Shown here piece after piece: positions 9,192 through 16,432 of a stretch of 64,000 nt of DNA (within the stretch, counting starts at the first letter, position 1; each line of letters begins with the position of its first letter). This DNA comes from Bacillus sp. Marseille-P3661. GTDB taxonomy: Bacteria > Bacillota > Bacilli > Bacillales > Bacillaceae_J. A model generated the notes under the pieces. That model had not been told where the DNA came from. It did not search any database and was given only the letters and a program-made list of their open reading frames with translations. The position numbers were made by a program, and so were the translations under genes. The DNA lies in assembly GCF_900240995.1 (NCBI RefSeq), contig NZ_LT965957.1, forward strand, positions 245,820 through 309,819, written 5' to 3'.

Positions 9192-10472
9192 TTAAATTTC
9201 AACCATTGCAATATGGGAGGTTCCTAGTTGATTGATTGCTCCACTTATTTCACGACAGCGAATTTGAATGGCAGCGTTTGCAGGTTGTGGTTTATCGTCT
9301 TTTTTATCGGTAAACGGGCCAACTGTTTCACCGCCGATCACTCTCTCTTGTGATGAAAGGTCTACCCAAGCGTCGTTCACTCCGACTGACACTACAGCAT
9401 TTGCGCTTAATGAGTGCGCAGTTAGTGAATCCTGGATCGTTCCATCGCCCAAATGTGACCATACTATTGCTGTTGTACACACTCCAAGTTTTTCTAAAGT
9501 TTCAACCGTTGTCATTAAATCTGATTCAGGAATGCCGCCACCAACTTTCGTAATAATGGCAATATCTGCATCTAAAATAGTTGATACGAGGTGTGATGTC
9601 ATTTGTATAGACCGTTCTCGTTGTGACCTTGTAATGTGGGCCGCACAAACAACCACTCCTCTAAAATCTAGCTCTTTCCCATGCCTTTTATACAGACCCT
9701 CTATAACCGGGTTGTTTTGGTATGAGTATGTGTCTATACAAAGATTCCAATATGGCGAAATGACAGCACCATCTAAAACTTCATTTGGATGCAATATGGT
9801 AGGAAGAAAACCTGTAAGATCATCTCCGTACAGAATCGGTTCACCTCTCTCGGATCTCTGATGGGACGCGAGCATAAATACATACGCTACTTTTGGTAAC
9901 TTTATAGTAGGAGGGTTTAATGAATAATTTACTACTTTTTCTGGAGACATCATCCCAACTTCTTTTGCCACATATGTTCCTATACGAAGTCCAATCTTCT
10001 TAAGTGCTCTATAATATTCTGCCTGACTCATATTTGTGGATTTGGGTTCAGCTTGAATAGCAATATGGCAATGCTCTGACTGTGGTGTTAATAGAGCACC
10101 AGGACCAGACTTATCTAGAATTTTATTGTAAGGGCTTTGCCGACTATTTAGTACAAGAATGGAAAAATTGGTTAATCTCGCCGAATTTCCGTTTCCTACA
10201 GGTTGAATTGGATCAATAAAACCAGGGTAATTAGAGGCCCCCTCATCTAACCTACTATAAGCTGGCATAACATCGAATATATTAACGACCCTTGTAGCTG
10301 TTCCTGGAGAAACAATTTCAAAGTTTGAAACTTCTAAATCATTTAAATCACCACAATTCTTTAAATGAGCTATAACACTCTCTTTACTTACAATCAGCCT
10401 TCCATTTATATATTCTATTTTCTCCCCCCACTCAATTTGTTGGATATGATACTCATGTAAAGTTAATTGCAA
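9192..10472 (-). CDS. GrdE-like protein, glycine/sarcosine/betaine reductase component B precursor family
   Basis: A 426-residue homologue of GrdE, the pro-protein that in Clostridia is cleaved before a Cys to give two subunits, one with a pyruvoyl group that binds the amine substrate as a Schiff base. The segment GAVISPYWNLC followed by YQNNPVIEGLYKRHGKELDF matches the family's cleavage region; Cys245 is the best candidate for the pyruvoyl precursor (known position about 242). The later KVGGGIPESDLM and SHLGDGTIQDSL segments are also family-like. The start is TTG at 10472 after AAAGGAGG. It is the first gene of the operon, 21 nt before the GrdB-like gene and divergent from a LysR gene. The substrate is unknown: an N-alkyl amino acid or other amine is possible. 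Confidence 0.85.
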   Translation of the reverse strand: MQLTLHEYHIQQIEWGEKIEYINGRLIVSKESVIAHLKNCGDLNDLEVSNFEIVSPGTATRVVNIFDVMPAYSRLDEGASNYPGFIDPIQPVGNGNSARLTNFSILVLNSRQSPYNKILDKSGPGALLTPQSEHCHIAIQAEPKSTNMSQAEYYRALKKIGLRIGTYVAKEVGMMSPEKVVNYSLNPPTIKLPKVAYVFMLASHQRSERGEPILYGDDLTGFLPTILHPNEVLDGAVISPYWNLCIDTYSYQNNPVIEGLYKRHGKELDFRGVVVCAAHITRSQRERSIQMTSHLVSTILDADIAIITKVGGGIPESDLMTTVETLEKLGVCTTAIVWSHLGDGTIQDSLTAHSLSANAVVSVGVNDAWVDLSSQERVIGGETVGPFTDKKDDKPQPANAAIQIRCREISGAINQLGTSHIAMVEI

Positions 10473-10643
10473 ACTATGACCTCCTTTATTTTCTGTGTCA
10501 CGTTTTAAAAATATTAAGTTTATTTAAATTTTTCTGAAAAATATATTACTAATTTAACAAAACTAATTGATCTATACAAGCGATTATATTTATAATATTT
10601 ATATACAATATCTATAAATCAAAAGGGGCGTGAGCTTTTTAGC

Positions 10644-11528
10644 ATGGAATTACATCAAATTGAATATGTAATTGCTCTAGAAAAATATATGAAATTTTCT
10701 ATTGCAGCTGATGAGATTCATATTTCACAGCCAACATTATCACATCAAATAAAAAAACTTGAAAAAGAGCTTGGAGTCGACCTATTCGTCCGGAATACTC
10801 GTTCTGTTCAACTCACGCCTGCCGGTGAAGAATTTTTAAAACACGGAAAGAGAATCTTAGGAGAAATCGATTTGCTAAAAAATGCAATGGTTGAATTTAC
10901 AAATCTAAATAAAGGACATATAAAAATAGGAGCTTTACCGATTATTACATCATTAGGCATAACACCCATACTTGCTGCCTTTCAAAATGCCTTTCCCGGT
11001 ATTAATATGGAAATACGTGAAGAGGATAGCGATCGACTAATTAAAAAGATGAATTCAACAGAAATTGAAGTGGCTTTTATTGATTCAGCCATCATCTCAA
11101 AACAAGATCAAGATTTTGACTTTTACCCCTTAATCAATGATAAATTGGTCGTGTATCTCTCTAGTTCACATAAATTGGCCAGAAAAAGGTATGTAGAATT
11201 TTCCGAATTGTCAAACGAAAGGATATTGACGGTAAGTGGTTTACGCAATCTAGTAACTCATACTTGTCGTAACGTTGGATTTGAACCAAATATTATTATT
11301 GAAAGCAGTCAAGTCCAAACAATAAAGGGGCTTGTTGAGGAAAACGTAGGAATTGCATTTTTTTCATCAAAAATTGCATCATCTCTATTAAATGAAAAAA
11401 CAACTTATGTGGATCTTTCAATACCAATTATGCGAGTAACGGGTCTTGCGATTGCAAAAAACAACAATCTACTAGTAACACAGTCTTTTAAAGATTTTGT
11501 ATTAAGTAATTACTATGTCCAAATATAA
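10644..11528 (+). CDS. LysR family transcriptional regulator of the grd-like operon
   Basis: A 294-residue LysR-type regulator. The N-terminal winged helix-turn-helix is clear (FSIAADEIHISQPTLSHQIK, then LFVRNTRSVQLTPAGEEFL), followed by a periplasmic-binding-protein-like effector domain from about residue 90. It diverges from the GrdE-like gene across an AT-rich 171-bp gap, the usual layout for a LysR protein and its target operon, so it probably senses the substrate or an intermediate. Its ribosome site (AAGGGG) is unusually far, about 15 nt, from the ATG, so expression may be weak. It converges on the HesB-like gene with a shared terminator. Confidence 0.9.
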   Translation: MELHQIEYVIALEKYMKFSIAADEIHISQPTLSHQIKKLEKELGVDLFVRNTRSVQLTPAGEEFLKHGKRILGEIDLLKNAMVEFTNLNKGHIKIGALPIITSLGITPILAAFQNAFPGINMEIREEDSDRLIKKMNSTEIEVAFIDSAIISKQDQDFDFYPLINDKLVVYLSSSHKLARKRYVEFSELSNERILTVSGLRNLVTHTCRNVGFEPNIIIESSQVQTIKGLVEENVGIAFFSSKIASSLLNEKTTYVDLSIPIMRVTGLAIAKNNNLLVTQSFKDFVLSNYYVQI

Positions 11529-11563
11529 ATAATCTCTTTTTAGCGATTAAATAAAACAAAGTA

Positions 11564-11596
11564 AACCGACCAAAACATCTCTGTTCCTGGTCGGTT
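11564..11596. terminator. Terminator hairpin between lysR and the HesB-like gene
   Basis: The stem AACCGACCA / TGGTCGGTT (9 bp) with a 15-nt loop overlaps the stop of the convergent HesB-like gene. It carries the same CCGACCAAAAC arm as the hairpin at 1336-1363. Confidence 0.7.
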
Positions 11597-11907
11597 CATA
11601 ATTTATGCTTTAGCTGTAACCTAAACGATAAAATTTCTTCGTTATTGGATAACCGATACCCGTACGATTGTCTGTAATCAAGGTTTATTTTTTCACCTAT
11701 TACTTGTAAAGTTTCATCGCTTACTATAAATTTCAAGTCATCAATACTTACCTTTTGATCTGTTAGGTTTGGTTCATCCAGAACCAATGCGTATTCTGCA
11801 TAGATACTTCATGAACCAATAAATGTGGCATGTATACGAATGGCCTTTTGTTGGTTATTCTCAATTTTTAATTGTTGAATCGCATTCTTCGTCACATTAA
11901 ACTCCAT
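11596..11907 (-). CDS. HesB/IscA-like protein with in-frame UGA, candidate selenoprotein
   Basis: The frame starts with ATG at 11907 after AAAGGAG and runs 103 codons to a TGA at 11596, interrupted only by one TGA at 11809-11811 (codon 33). The translation IRIHATFIGS-U-SIYAEYALVLDEP has the layout of HesB/IscA-fold proteins, with the UGA where the family has its conserved Cys. HesB-like selenoproteins are a recognised family. A 7-bp stem UUGGUUC / GAACCAA with loop UGGAU begins 21 nt after the UGA, meeting bacterial SECIS rules. If translated, the protein would be a small thiol/selenol or metal-binding protein of unknown role. The alternative is a pseudogene with one nonsense mutation; the intact frame, ribosome site and adjacent Sec-type GrdB argue against that. 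Confidence 0.72.
11769..11787 (-). promoter_or_regulatory. Candidate SECIS hairpin in the HesB-like mRNA
   Basis: A perfect 7-bp stem with a 5-nt loop (UGGAU, G in position 2) starts 21 nt and loops 28 nt after the UGA codon at 11809-11811. Spacing and loop fit the bacterial SECIS model; function is inferred. Confidence 0.6.
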
Positions 11908-11984
11908 TTTATGTTACTCCTTTCCACGCTGTTATTAAAGCTCTACAACTTGATACTACTTAATATTGCAATACTACTGCACAA

Positions 11985-12020
11985 GTTAGAAAGGTAGTAG
12001 ACCATCCACATCTACTACCT
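11985..12020 (-). terminator. Terminator of fabH-fabF
   Basis: A perfect 10-bp stem AGGTAGTAGA / TCTACTACCT with a 9-nt loop lies 12 nt after the fabF stop; the minus strand continues with TTTCTAACTT. Confidence 0.75.
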
Positions 12021-12031
12021 ACCCTTCTTTA

Positions 12032-13270
12032 TTATGCTAACTTTTTAAATATTAATGTTGCATTGTGTCCTCCGAATCCAAGTGAGTTTGACAATACTAT
12101 CGTACCATTATATGGTTTAGCAACATTAGGAACATAATCCAGATCTAGTTCCGGATCTGGTGTTTCATAATTAATAGTCGGAGGGATTACTCCATCCTGC
12201 ATTGATAATAGAGAAAAAATTGCTTCAATGGCACCTGCGGCACCTAACAAATGTCCTGTCATCGATTTTGTTGAACTAATAGAGAGGTTATAGGCATGCT
12301 CGCCGAATACACCTTTAATTGCATTTGTTTCGAATAAATCATTATAATACGTACTTGTTCCATGTGCATTTATATAGTCCACTTGCTCGGGAGAAATCCC
12401 AGCATCTTTCAATGCTAACTTCATTGCACGTTGTCCCCCTTCACCATTTGGTGCAGGCGTTGTAATATGGTAGGCATCACCAGTAGCTCCGTACCCAATA
12501 AGTTCACCGTAAATTTTTGCACCACGTGCAACTGCATGATCAAGTTCCTCTAAAATAAGAATACCTGAACCTTCAGCAATAACAAAACCATCGCGATTTT
12601 TATCAAATGGGCGACTAGCATTAATGGGATCAGGGTTTGTTGATAGTGCAGTCATGTTGCTAAATCCTGCAACCGTCATCTCCGTAATTGCCGCTTCCGT
12701 GCCACCAGCGATCATAACATCTACTTCACCATTTTGAATGACACGAAATGCATCGCCAATTGAATTAGCTCCAGACGCACAGGCTGTTACAGAGCAATTA
12801 TTAATTCCTTTTGCACCTAGCTCAATTGATACACGACCTGCCGCCAAATCTGGAATTAACATTGGAATAATAAAAGGACTGACCCGTTTAGGTCCTTTAT
12901 CTAAATAGCGTTTATGTTGGACTTCGAATTCATCTAAGCCACCAATTCCCGATCCAATCCAAACACCCACACGCTCAGGATCCACAGTTTTTCCAATTTG
13001 CAGGTTTGCATCTTCAACTGCCATTTTACTGGCAGCAACTGCAAACTGTGTAAATCGTCCCATTCTTTTTGCTTCCTTACCATCCATATAAGCATCAGGT
13101 TCAAAACCTTTTACTTCCCCCGCGACTTTTACATTAAATTTCTCAGGATCTATTTTCCTAATAGGTGCTATGCCAGATACGCCACTTTTTATCTTTTCCC
13201 AAGTTGTAGAAATGTCATTTCCTAATGGCGTGATTGCACCGATTCCTGTAATAACAACTCGTTTTTTCAC
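12032..13270 (-). CDS. fabF: 3-oxoacyl-[ACP] synthase II (KAS II)
   Basis: A 412-residue condensing enzyme that extends acyl-ACP with malonyl-ACP in fatty acid elongation. The thiolase-fold triad is visible: Cys164 in [10 protein letters not shown], His in [11 protein letters not shown] (about 304) and His in [13 protein letters not shown] (about 340). The start is GTG at 13270 with GGGGGAG upstream. It lies 25 nt after fabH, the arrangement of the Bacillus fabHA-fabF operon, and shares its FapR-like operator. Confidence 0.97.
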   Translation of the reverse strand: MKKRVVITGIGAITPLGNDISTTWEKIKSGVSGIAPIRKIDPEKFNVKVAGEVKGFEPDAYMDGKEAKRMGRFTQFAVAASKMAVEDANLQIGKTVDPERVGVWIGSGIGGLDEFEVQHKRYLDKGPKRVSPFIIPMLIPDLAAGRVSIELGAKGINNCSVTACASGANSIGDAFRVIQNGEVDVMIAGGTEAAITEMTVAGFSNMTALSTNPDPINASRPFDKNRDGFVIAEGSGILILEELDHAVARGAKIYGELIGYGATGDAYHITTPAPNGEGGQRAMKLALKDAGISPEQVDYINAHGTSTYYNDLFETNAIKGVFGEHAYNLSISSTKSMTGHLLGAAGAIEAIFSLLSMQDGVIPPTINYETPDPELDLDYVPNVAKPYNGTIVLSNSLGFGGHNATLIFKKLA

Positions 13271-13295
13271 ATTTGCTCCCCCATTCCTAAAAAGG

Positions 13296-14234
13296 TTATT
13301 TTCCCCATTTTATACAAACTGCCCCCCATGTAAGTCCACCGCCAAATCCAACCATAACAATAACATCATCATCTTTGATGTTTCCATTTTCAATTTCACT
13401 GAAGAGGGCCAATGGTATAGAAGCTGCTGATGTATTAGCATGTTGCTTGACCGTAACAGATACTTTTTCTTTATCTAGGCCCAGCCTTTCCCTAGCTGCA
13501 TCAATGATCCGAACGTTCGCTTGATGTGGAACAAGATAATTAACCTCTTCCTTCGTAAGTCCTGCTTTTGCAACAACATTTAAACTAGTCTCAGGCATTT
13601 GACGAACGGCAAATTTAAATACTTCTCTACCATTCATAAAAACTTTATTATTATCTATTAACAAATGTTTTCCACCTGAACCGTCTGCACCTAATTCAAA
13701 AGATAATATTCCTCTATCTCCCGAAACCTCACTTAGTACAACAGCACCTGCACCATCACCAAAAAGTACGGAAGTTGAACGATCCTCCCAATCCAATACT
13801 TTTGTAAACTTTTCACTACCAATGATCAACACATTCTTATATGTATTTGTCTCAATAAATTGTTTACCGGTTACTAAGGCATAAACAAACCCTGAGCAAG
13901 CTGCACTTAAATCCATTGCAGGTATATTGTTAATACCTAGGGCTGCTTGCACCATACATGCAACAGACGGAAAAGGATAATCCGGAGTTGCTGTTGCAAC
14001 TAATATTAAGTCAATTTCTGAAGGATCTAGAGCAGCATCGATAAGTGCATGTTTTGCCGCAATAATGGCCATATGTGAAGTATCAATATCATCACTAGCA
14101 ATCCTGCGTTCTTCTATACCTGTACGAGTGCGAATCCATTCATCGTTTGTATCAATAATACTTTCTAAATCATGATTTGTAACAACCCGATCAGGAAGAT
14201 ACGTACCTATCCCGATGATACCAACACGTTTCAT
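13296..14234 (-). CDS. fabH: 3-oxoacyl-[ACP] synthase III (KAS III)
   Basis: A 312-residue initiating condensing enzyme that joins a short acyl-CoA primer to malonyl-ACP; in Bacillaceae it prefers branched primers. The triad Cys113 ([10 protein letters not shown]), His in [10 protein letters not shown] (about 238) and Asn in [12 protein letters not shown] (about 268) is intact. The ATG follows AGGGTGG. It is the first gene of fabH-fabF. A 17-bp FapR-like palindrome lies about 120 nt upstream, suggesting control by malonyl-CoA through FapR. Confidence 0.97.
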   Translation of the reverse strand: MKRVGIIGIGTYLPDRVVTNHDLESIIDTNDEWIRTRTGIEERRIASDDIDTSHMAIIAAKHALIDAALDPSEIDLILVATATPDYPFPSVACMVQAALGINNIPAMDLSAACSGFVYALVTGKQFIETNTYKNVLIIGSEKFTKVLDWEDRSTSVLFGDGAGAVVLSEVSGDRGILSFELGADGSGGKHLLIDNNKVFMNGREVFKFAVRQMPETSLNVVAKAGLTKEEVNYLVPHQANVRIIDAARERLGLDKEKVSVTVKQHANTSAASIPLALFSEIENGNIKDDDVIVMVGFGGGLTWGAVCIKWGK

Positions 14235-14354
14235 TCAACCACCCTATCGTTATTAAACTTATCCCCGTTCTGTGGGGATGGAGAGTACCACGAAGAGCCA
14301 TTAGACCCCCAGTGTATTACTATAGCTAAAACCACCACTGAATGCAGCACCATT

Positions 14355-14371
14355 TTATGACTAGGTCATAA
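14355..14371 (-). promoter_or_regulatory. FapR-like operator upstream of fabH
   Basis: The 17-bp pseudo-palindrome TTATGACCTAGTCATAA (minus strand) keeps the centre and symmetry of the FapR consensus TTAGTACCTRRTACTAA as I recall it, differing by a symmetric exchange in each half. It is in the 245-bp gap before fabH, where FapR sites are found in Bacillus. I see no gene in this gap. Confidence 0.55.
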
Positions 14372-14479
14372 TATCTCCTATTAATATATATTATAAACGT
14401 TTTCAAAGAAAGGTTGAAGAGCAAATTTTAAAAAGTGGCAATAGAAGGCTTGATAGCCGAATCCTATGCATTCATTTAT

Positions 14480-14998
14480 TTAACTGATCTCAACGCCTTC
14501 CTCCCGGTCTCTCACACCATGTGCTAATCTGCTTGCGGCAGCTGCTGCAATAGCACATATAAGATCATCTAAAAATGTATGTACTTGATCTCCATCATGT
14601 TCATCCAGTTCTTTTATGATTCCTATTTTTTGTTTATCTAGATATCCAAAGTTTGTTAGTCCGATAGATCCATAGACATTAACAATAGACAAGGGAATAA
14701 TTTCATCTATTCCAAATAGTGGCTCATCTGTTTCAACTAAATATTGCAGCGGCTCTGGTAATAAATTTTGTTCTGCTAAAGTGTCTAATGCTATCCCCGT
14801 AAGAACCGCATGAATTGTTTCACGTTTATCCAGTACTCTTTCAACATTATAACTGCATTCTTCAATCGTTAAATCAGGTATGTATCTTTTTTGAATTTCT
14901 AGCACTATCTTAGAAATATCCGTAATATCTACACCACGACTATTTAACATTTCAATTGCTTTACTTCGCATTTTTTTTGTTGTCATTGATTTAGCCAT
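14480..14998 (-). CDS. Phosphatidylglycerophosphatase A-like protein (YutG type)
   Basis: A 172-residue protein of the PgpA family as found in Bacillus YutG. The conserved acidic motif is in FLDDLICAIAAAAASRLAHG near the C-terminus and GIDEIIPLSIVNVYGSIG in the middle. PgpA dephosphorylates phosphatidylglycerol phosphate; the Bacillus paralogues lack several membrane helices of the E. coli enzyme and their activity is less certain. I chose the ATG at 14998 (MAKSMTTKK), preceded by GAGGAG at 7 nt; a longer frame to 15088 has no ribosome site. It is transcribed alone. Confidence 0.82.
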   Translation of the reverse strand: MAKSMTTKKMRSKAIEMLNSRGVDITDISKIVLEIQKRYIPDLTIEECSYNVERVLDKRETIHAVLTGIALDTLAEQNLLPEPLQYLVETDEPLFGIDEIIPLSIVNVYGSIGLTNFGYLDKQKIGIIKELDEHDGDQVHTFLDDLICAIAAAAASRLAHGVRDREEGVEIS

Positions 14999-15104
14999 AA
15001 TTCTTCTCCTCATTTCTCTTAAAGAACCTTTATCACGATTTACCACCGATTGAATACTATAAACAATACCTATTACTTTATTAAACATAAAGGGGATTAA
15101 CTTT

Positions 15105-15248
15105 ATGAGATTTAAACAGCAGCAACTGGACCAAAAAGCACTAGATGCTTTAGATGATTTAGAATCAATTGCCCACTCTAAGTGCGCTATTTGGGGTGAG
15201 TATTTCTTATTTTCATTATTATTTTTAGCTTATTTGTTAGCTAATTAA
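15105..15248 (+). CDS. Small single-pass membrane protein, 47 residues
   Basis: An ATG at 15105, with AAAGGGG about 9 nt upstream, opens a 47-codon frame ending in TAA. The first half is polar (MRFKQQQLDQKALDALDDLE), and the end is one hydrophobic helix (EYFLFSLLFLAYLLAN). A strong terminator follows 20 nt later. It is too short to assign, but the ribosome site, helix and terminator together make it a likely real gene. It diverges from the PgpA-like gene. Confidence 0.6.
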   Translation: MRFKQQQLDQKALDALDDLESIAHSKCAIWGEYFLFSLLFLAYLLAN

Positions 15249-15267
15249 TTTCATCTTATTTATTAGC

Positions 15268-15300
15268 GAAAAGAGTCCTCCTATACGGAGGGCTCTTTTC
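15268..15300. terminator. Bidirectional terminator between the small ORF and yceH
   Basis: The stem GAAAAGAGTCCTCC / GGAGGGCTCTTTTC with a 5-nt loop has T-rich flanks on both strands and lies between convergent genes. Confidence 0.85.
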
Positions 15301-15303
15301 ATG

Positions 15304-16392
15304 TTATTGACGGGCAAAGTTTTTCATATTATCTTGTAGCTGAAGAATCCGTTTTGTTCCCTCTTCTCGTAGGCGTTTATTCTCTTCCTCAATGGCTCTA
15401 GTTTCTTGCATACCTTTCATTATTGTATTCCAGGACTCTTCAATGGTCTCAATTTTAATGCTTGGTCTGCCTGAAAGCTTTGCAATTTCAACACTTTGAT
15501 TGGCAATGTTTTGAGCGTTTCTCGTTAGCATTTCATTTGTACGACGGTCAAGTTCGCTCATTGAATCAGCTACTAATTTTTGACGTTTTGCGGTTACAGC
15601 CTGAATAATGCCATTTTTAAAGATCGGTATTGTAATTACAAAAGCTGAGTTAATTTTACCGATTAATTTCGTATTACCACGCTGTAGCAAGCGAATTTGA
15701 GGTGCAGTTTGGAGCGCAACCATCCTTGCCATCTCCAAATCATAAATACGTTCTTCTAATGTCTGAATGCCATTCTTTAACGTATCCAACTGTAATTGTG
15801 CCATTTGATCACCACCAGCAGCTTTTTGCTCAAGCAAAGTTAATTGCTGAGTAGCTTCCTCTAGCTTAATTTGACCAGCAACAATGTATTTCTCTAACGA
15901 CGTAAAGTAATCAAAATTATTTTGGTACATCTCATCTAGTGTCATTGTTGACTTAGTCATTTCATCTTTATATTTCGAAATTTCGACATGAATCTTTTCA
16001 ATTTCTCCACCTAATGTTTGATATTTCCCAAAAATCTTTTCAATCATATCGTTACTACGCTTAAATATTTTAGAGAGCAACCCTTTTTTTGGTTCTTCGA
16101 AATCTTTTTTATCAAACTTATCCATAATTTTTCCTAATTGCTTTAACATTTCACCCGAATCTGTGACACTTGTTGTTCTAATCATAGACAGAATGCGATC
16201 TGAGAATTGCGAGATTTGAATAGCTGGCTCTTTACCAAATTCTAATATAGCCATTTGATCTCTAACATCTATCTGCTGGGATATCTTTTGCACCTCTTGC
16301 TCTTGCCGTAGCTGTAGCCTAATATCATTGGCTTTTGCTTCTGTGATTATTTCAGTATTATTTAAACTATCTGTCGTTATTTCGTTTGACAT
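15304..16392 (-). CDS. yceH: Toxic anion resistance protein TelA/YceH
   Basis: A 362-residue soluble coiled-coil protein of the TelA/KlaA family, matching the length of Bacillus YceH. It is rich in charged helices with segments typical of the family (KIFKRSNDMIEKIFGKYQ; IYDLEMARMVALQTAPQIRL; INSAFVITIPIFKNGI). The biochemical role is unknown; the family is linked to tellurite, colicin and cell-envelope stress. The ATG follows GAGGAGTGG. It is the last gene of the Ter biosynthetic transcription unit, 40 nt after yceG. Confidence 0.92.
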   Translation of the reverse strand: MSNEITTDSLNNTEIITEAKANDIRLQLRQEQEVQKISQQIDVRDQMAILEFGKEPAIQISQFSDRILSMIRTTSVTDSGEMLKQLGKIMDKFDKKDFEEPKKGLLSKIFKRSNDMIEKIFGKYQTLGGEIEKIHVEISKYKDEMTKSTMTLDEMYQNNFDYFTSLEKYIVAGQIKLEEATQQLTLLEQKAAGGDQMAQLQLDTLKNGIQTLEERIYDLEMARMVALQTAPQIRLLQRGNTKLIGKINSAFVITIPIFKNGIIQAVTAKRQKLVADSMSELDRRTNEMLTRNAQNIANQSVEIAKLSGRPSIKIETIEESWNTIMKGMQETRAIEEENKRLREEGTKRILQLQDNMKNFARQ

Positions 16393-16432
16393 ATATATCC
16401 ACTCCTCGTATTTTGTTTACAAACCGAGTACA

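Noticed and set aside
9268..9861. Long plus-strand open frame opposite the grdE-like gene
   Set aside because: It is the antisense shadow of a clearly conserved coding sequence, without family features or a ribosome site. The same holds for other opposite-strand frames such as 1650-2090, 2935-3390 and 48520-48867.
11596..11787. Separate 63-residue gene
   Set aside because: It begins inside the HesB-like frame with no ribosome site. Extending upstream through one TGA reaches an ATG with AAAGGAG and restores the family N-terminus.
14386..14400. Cre site upstream of fabH
   Set aside because: TTGAAAACGTTTATA (minus strand) has one mismatch to the consensus and fatty acid synthesis is not an expected CcpA target; probably chance in AT-rich DNA.
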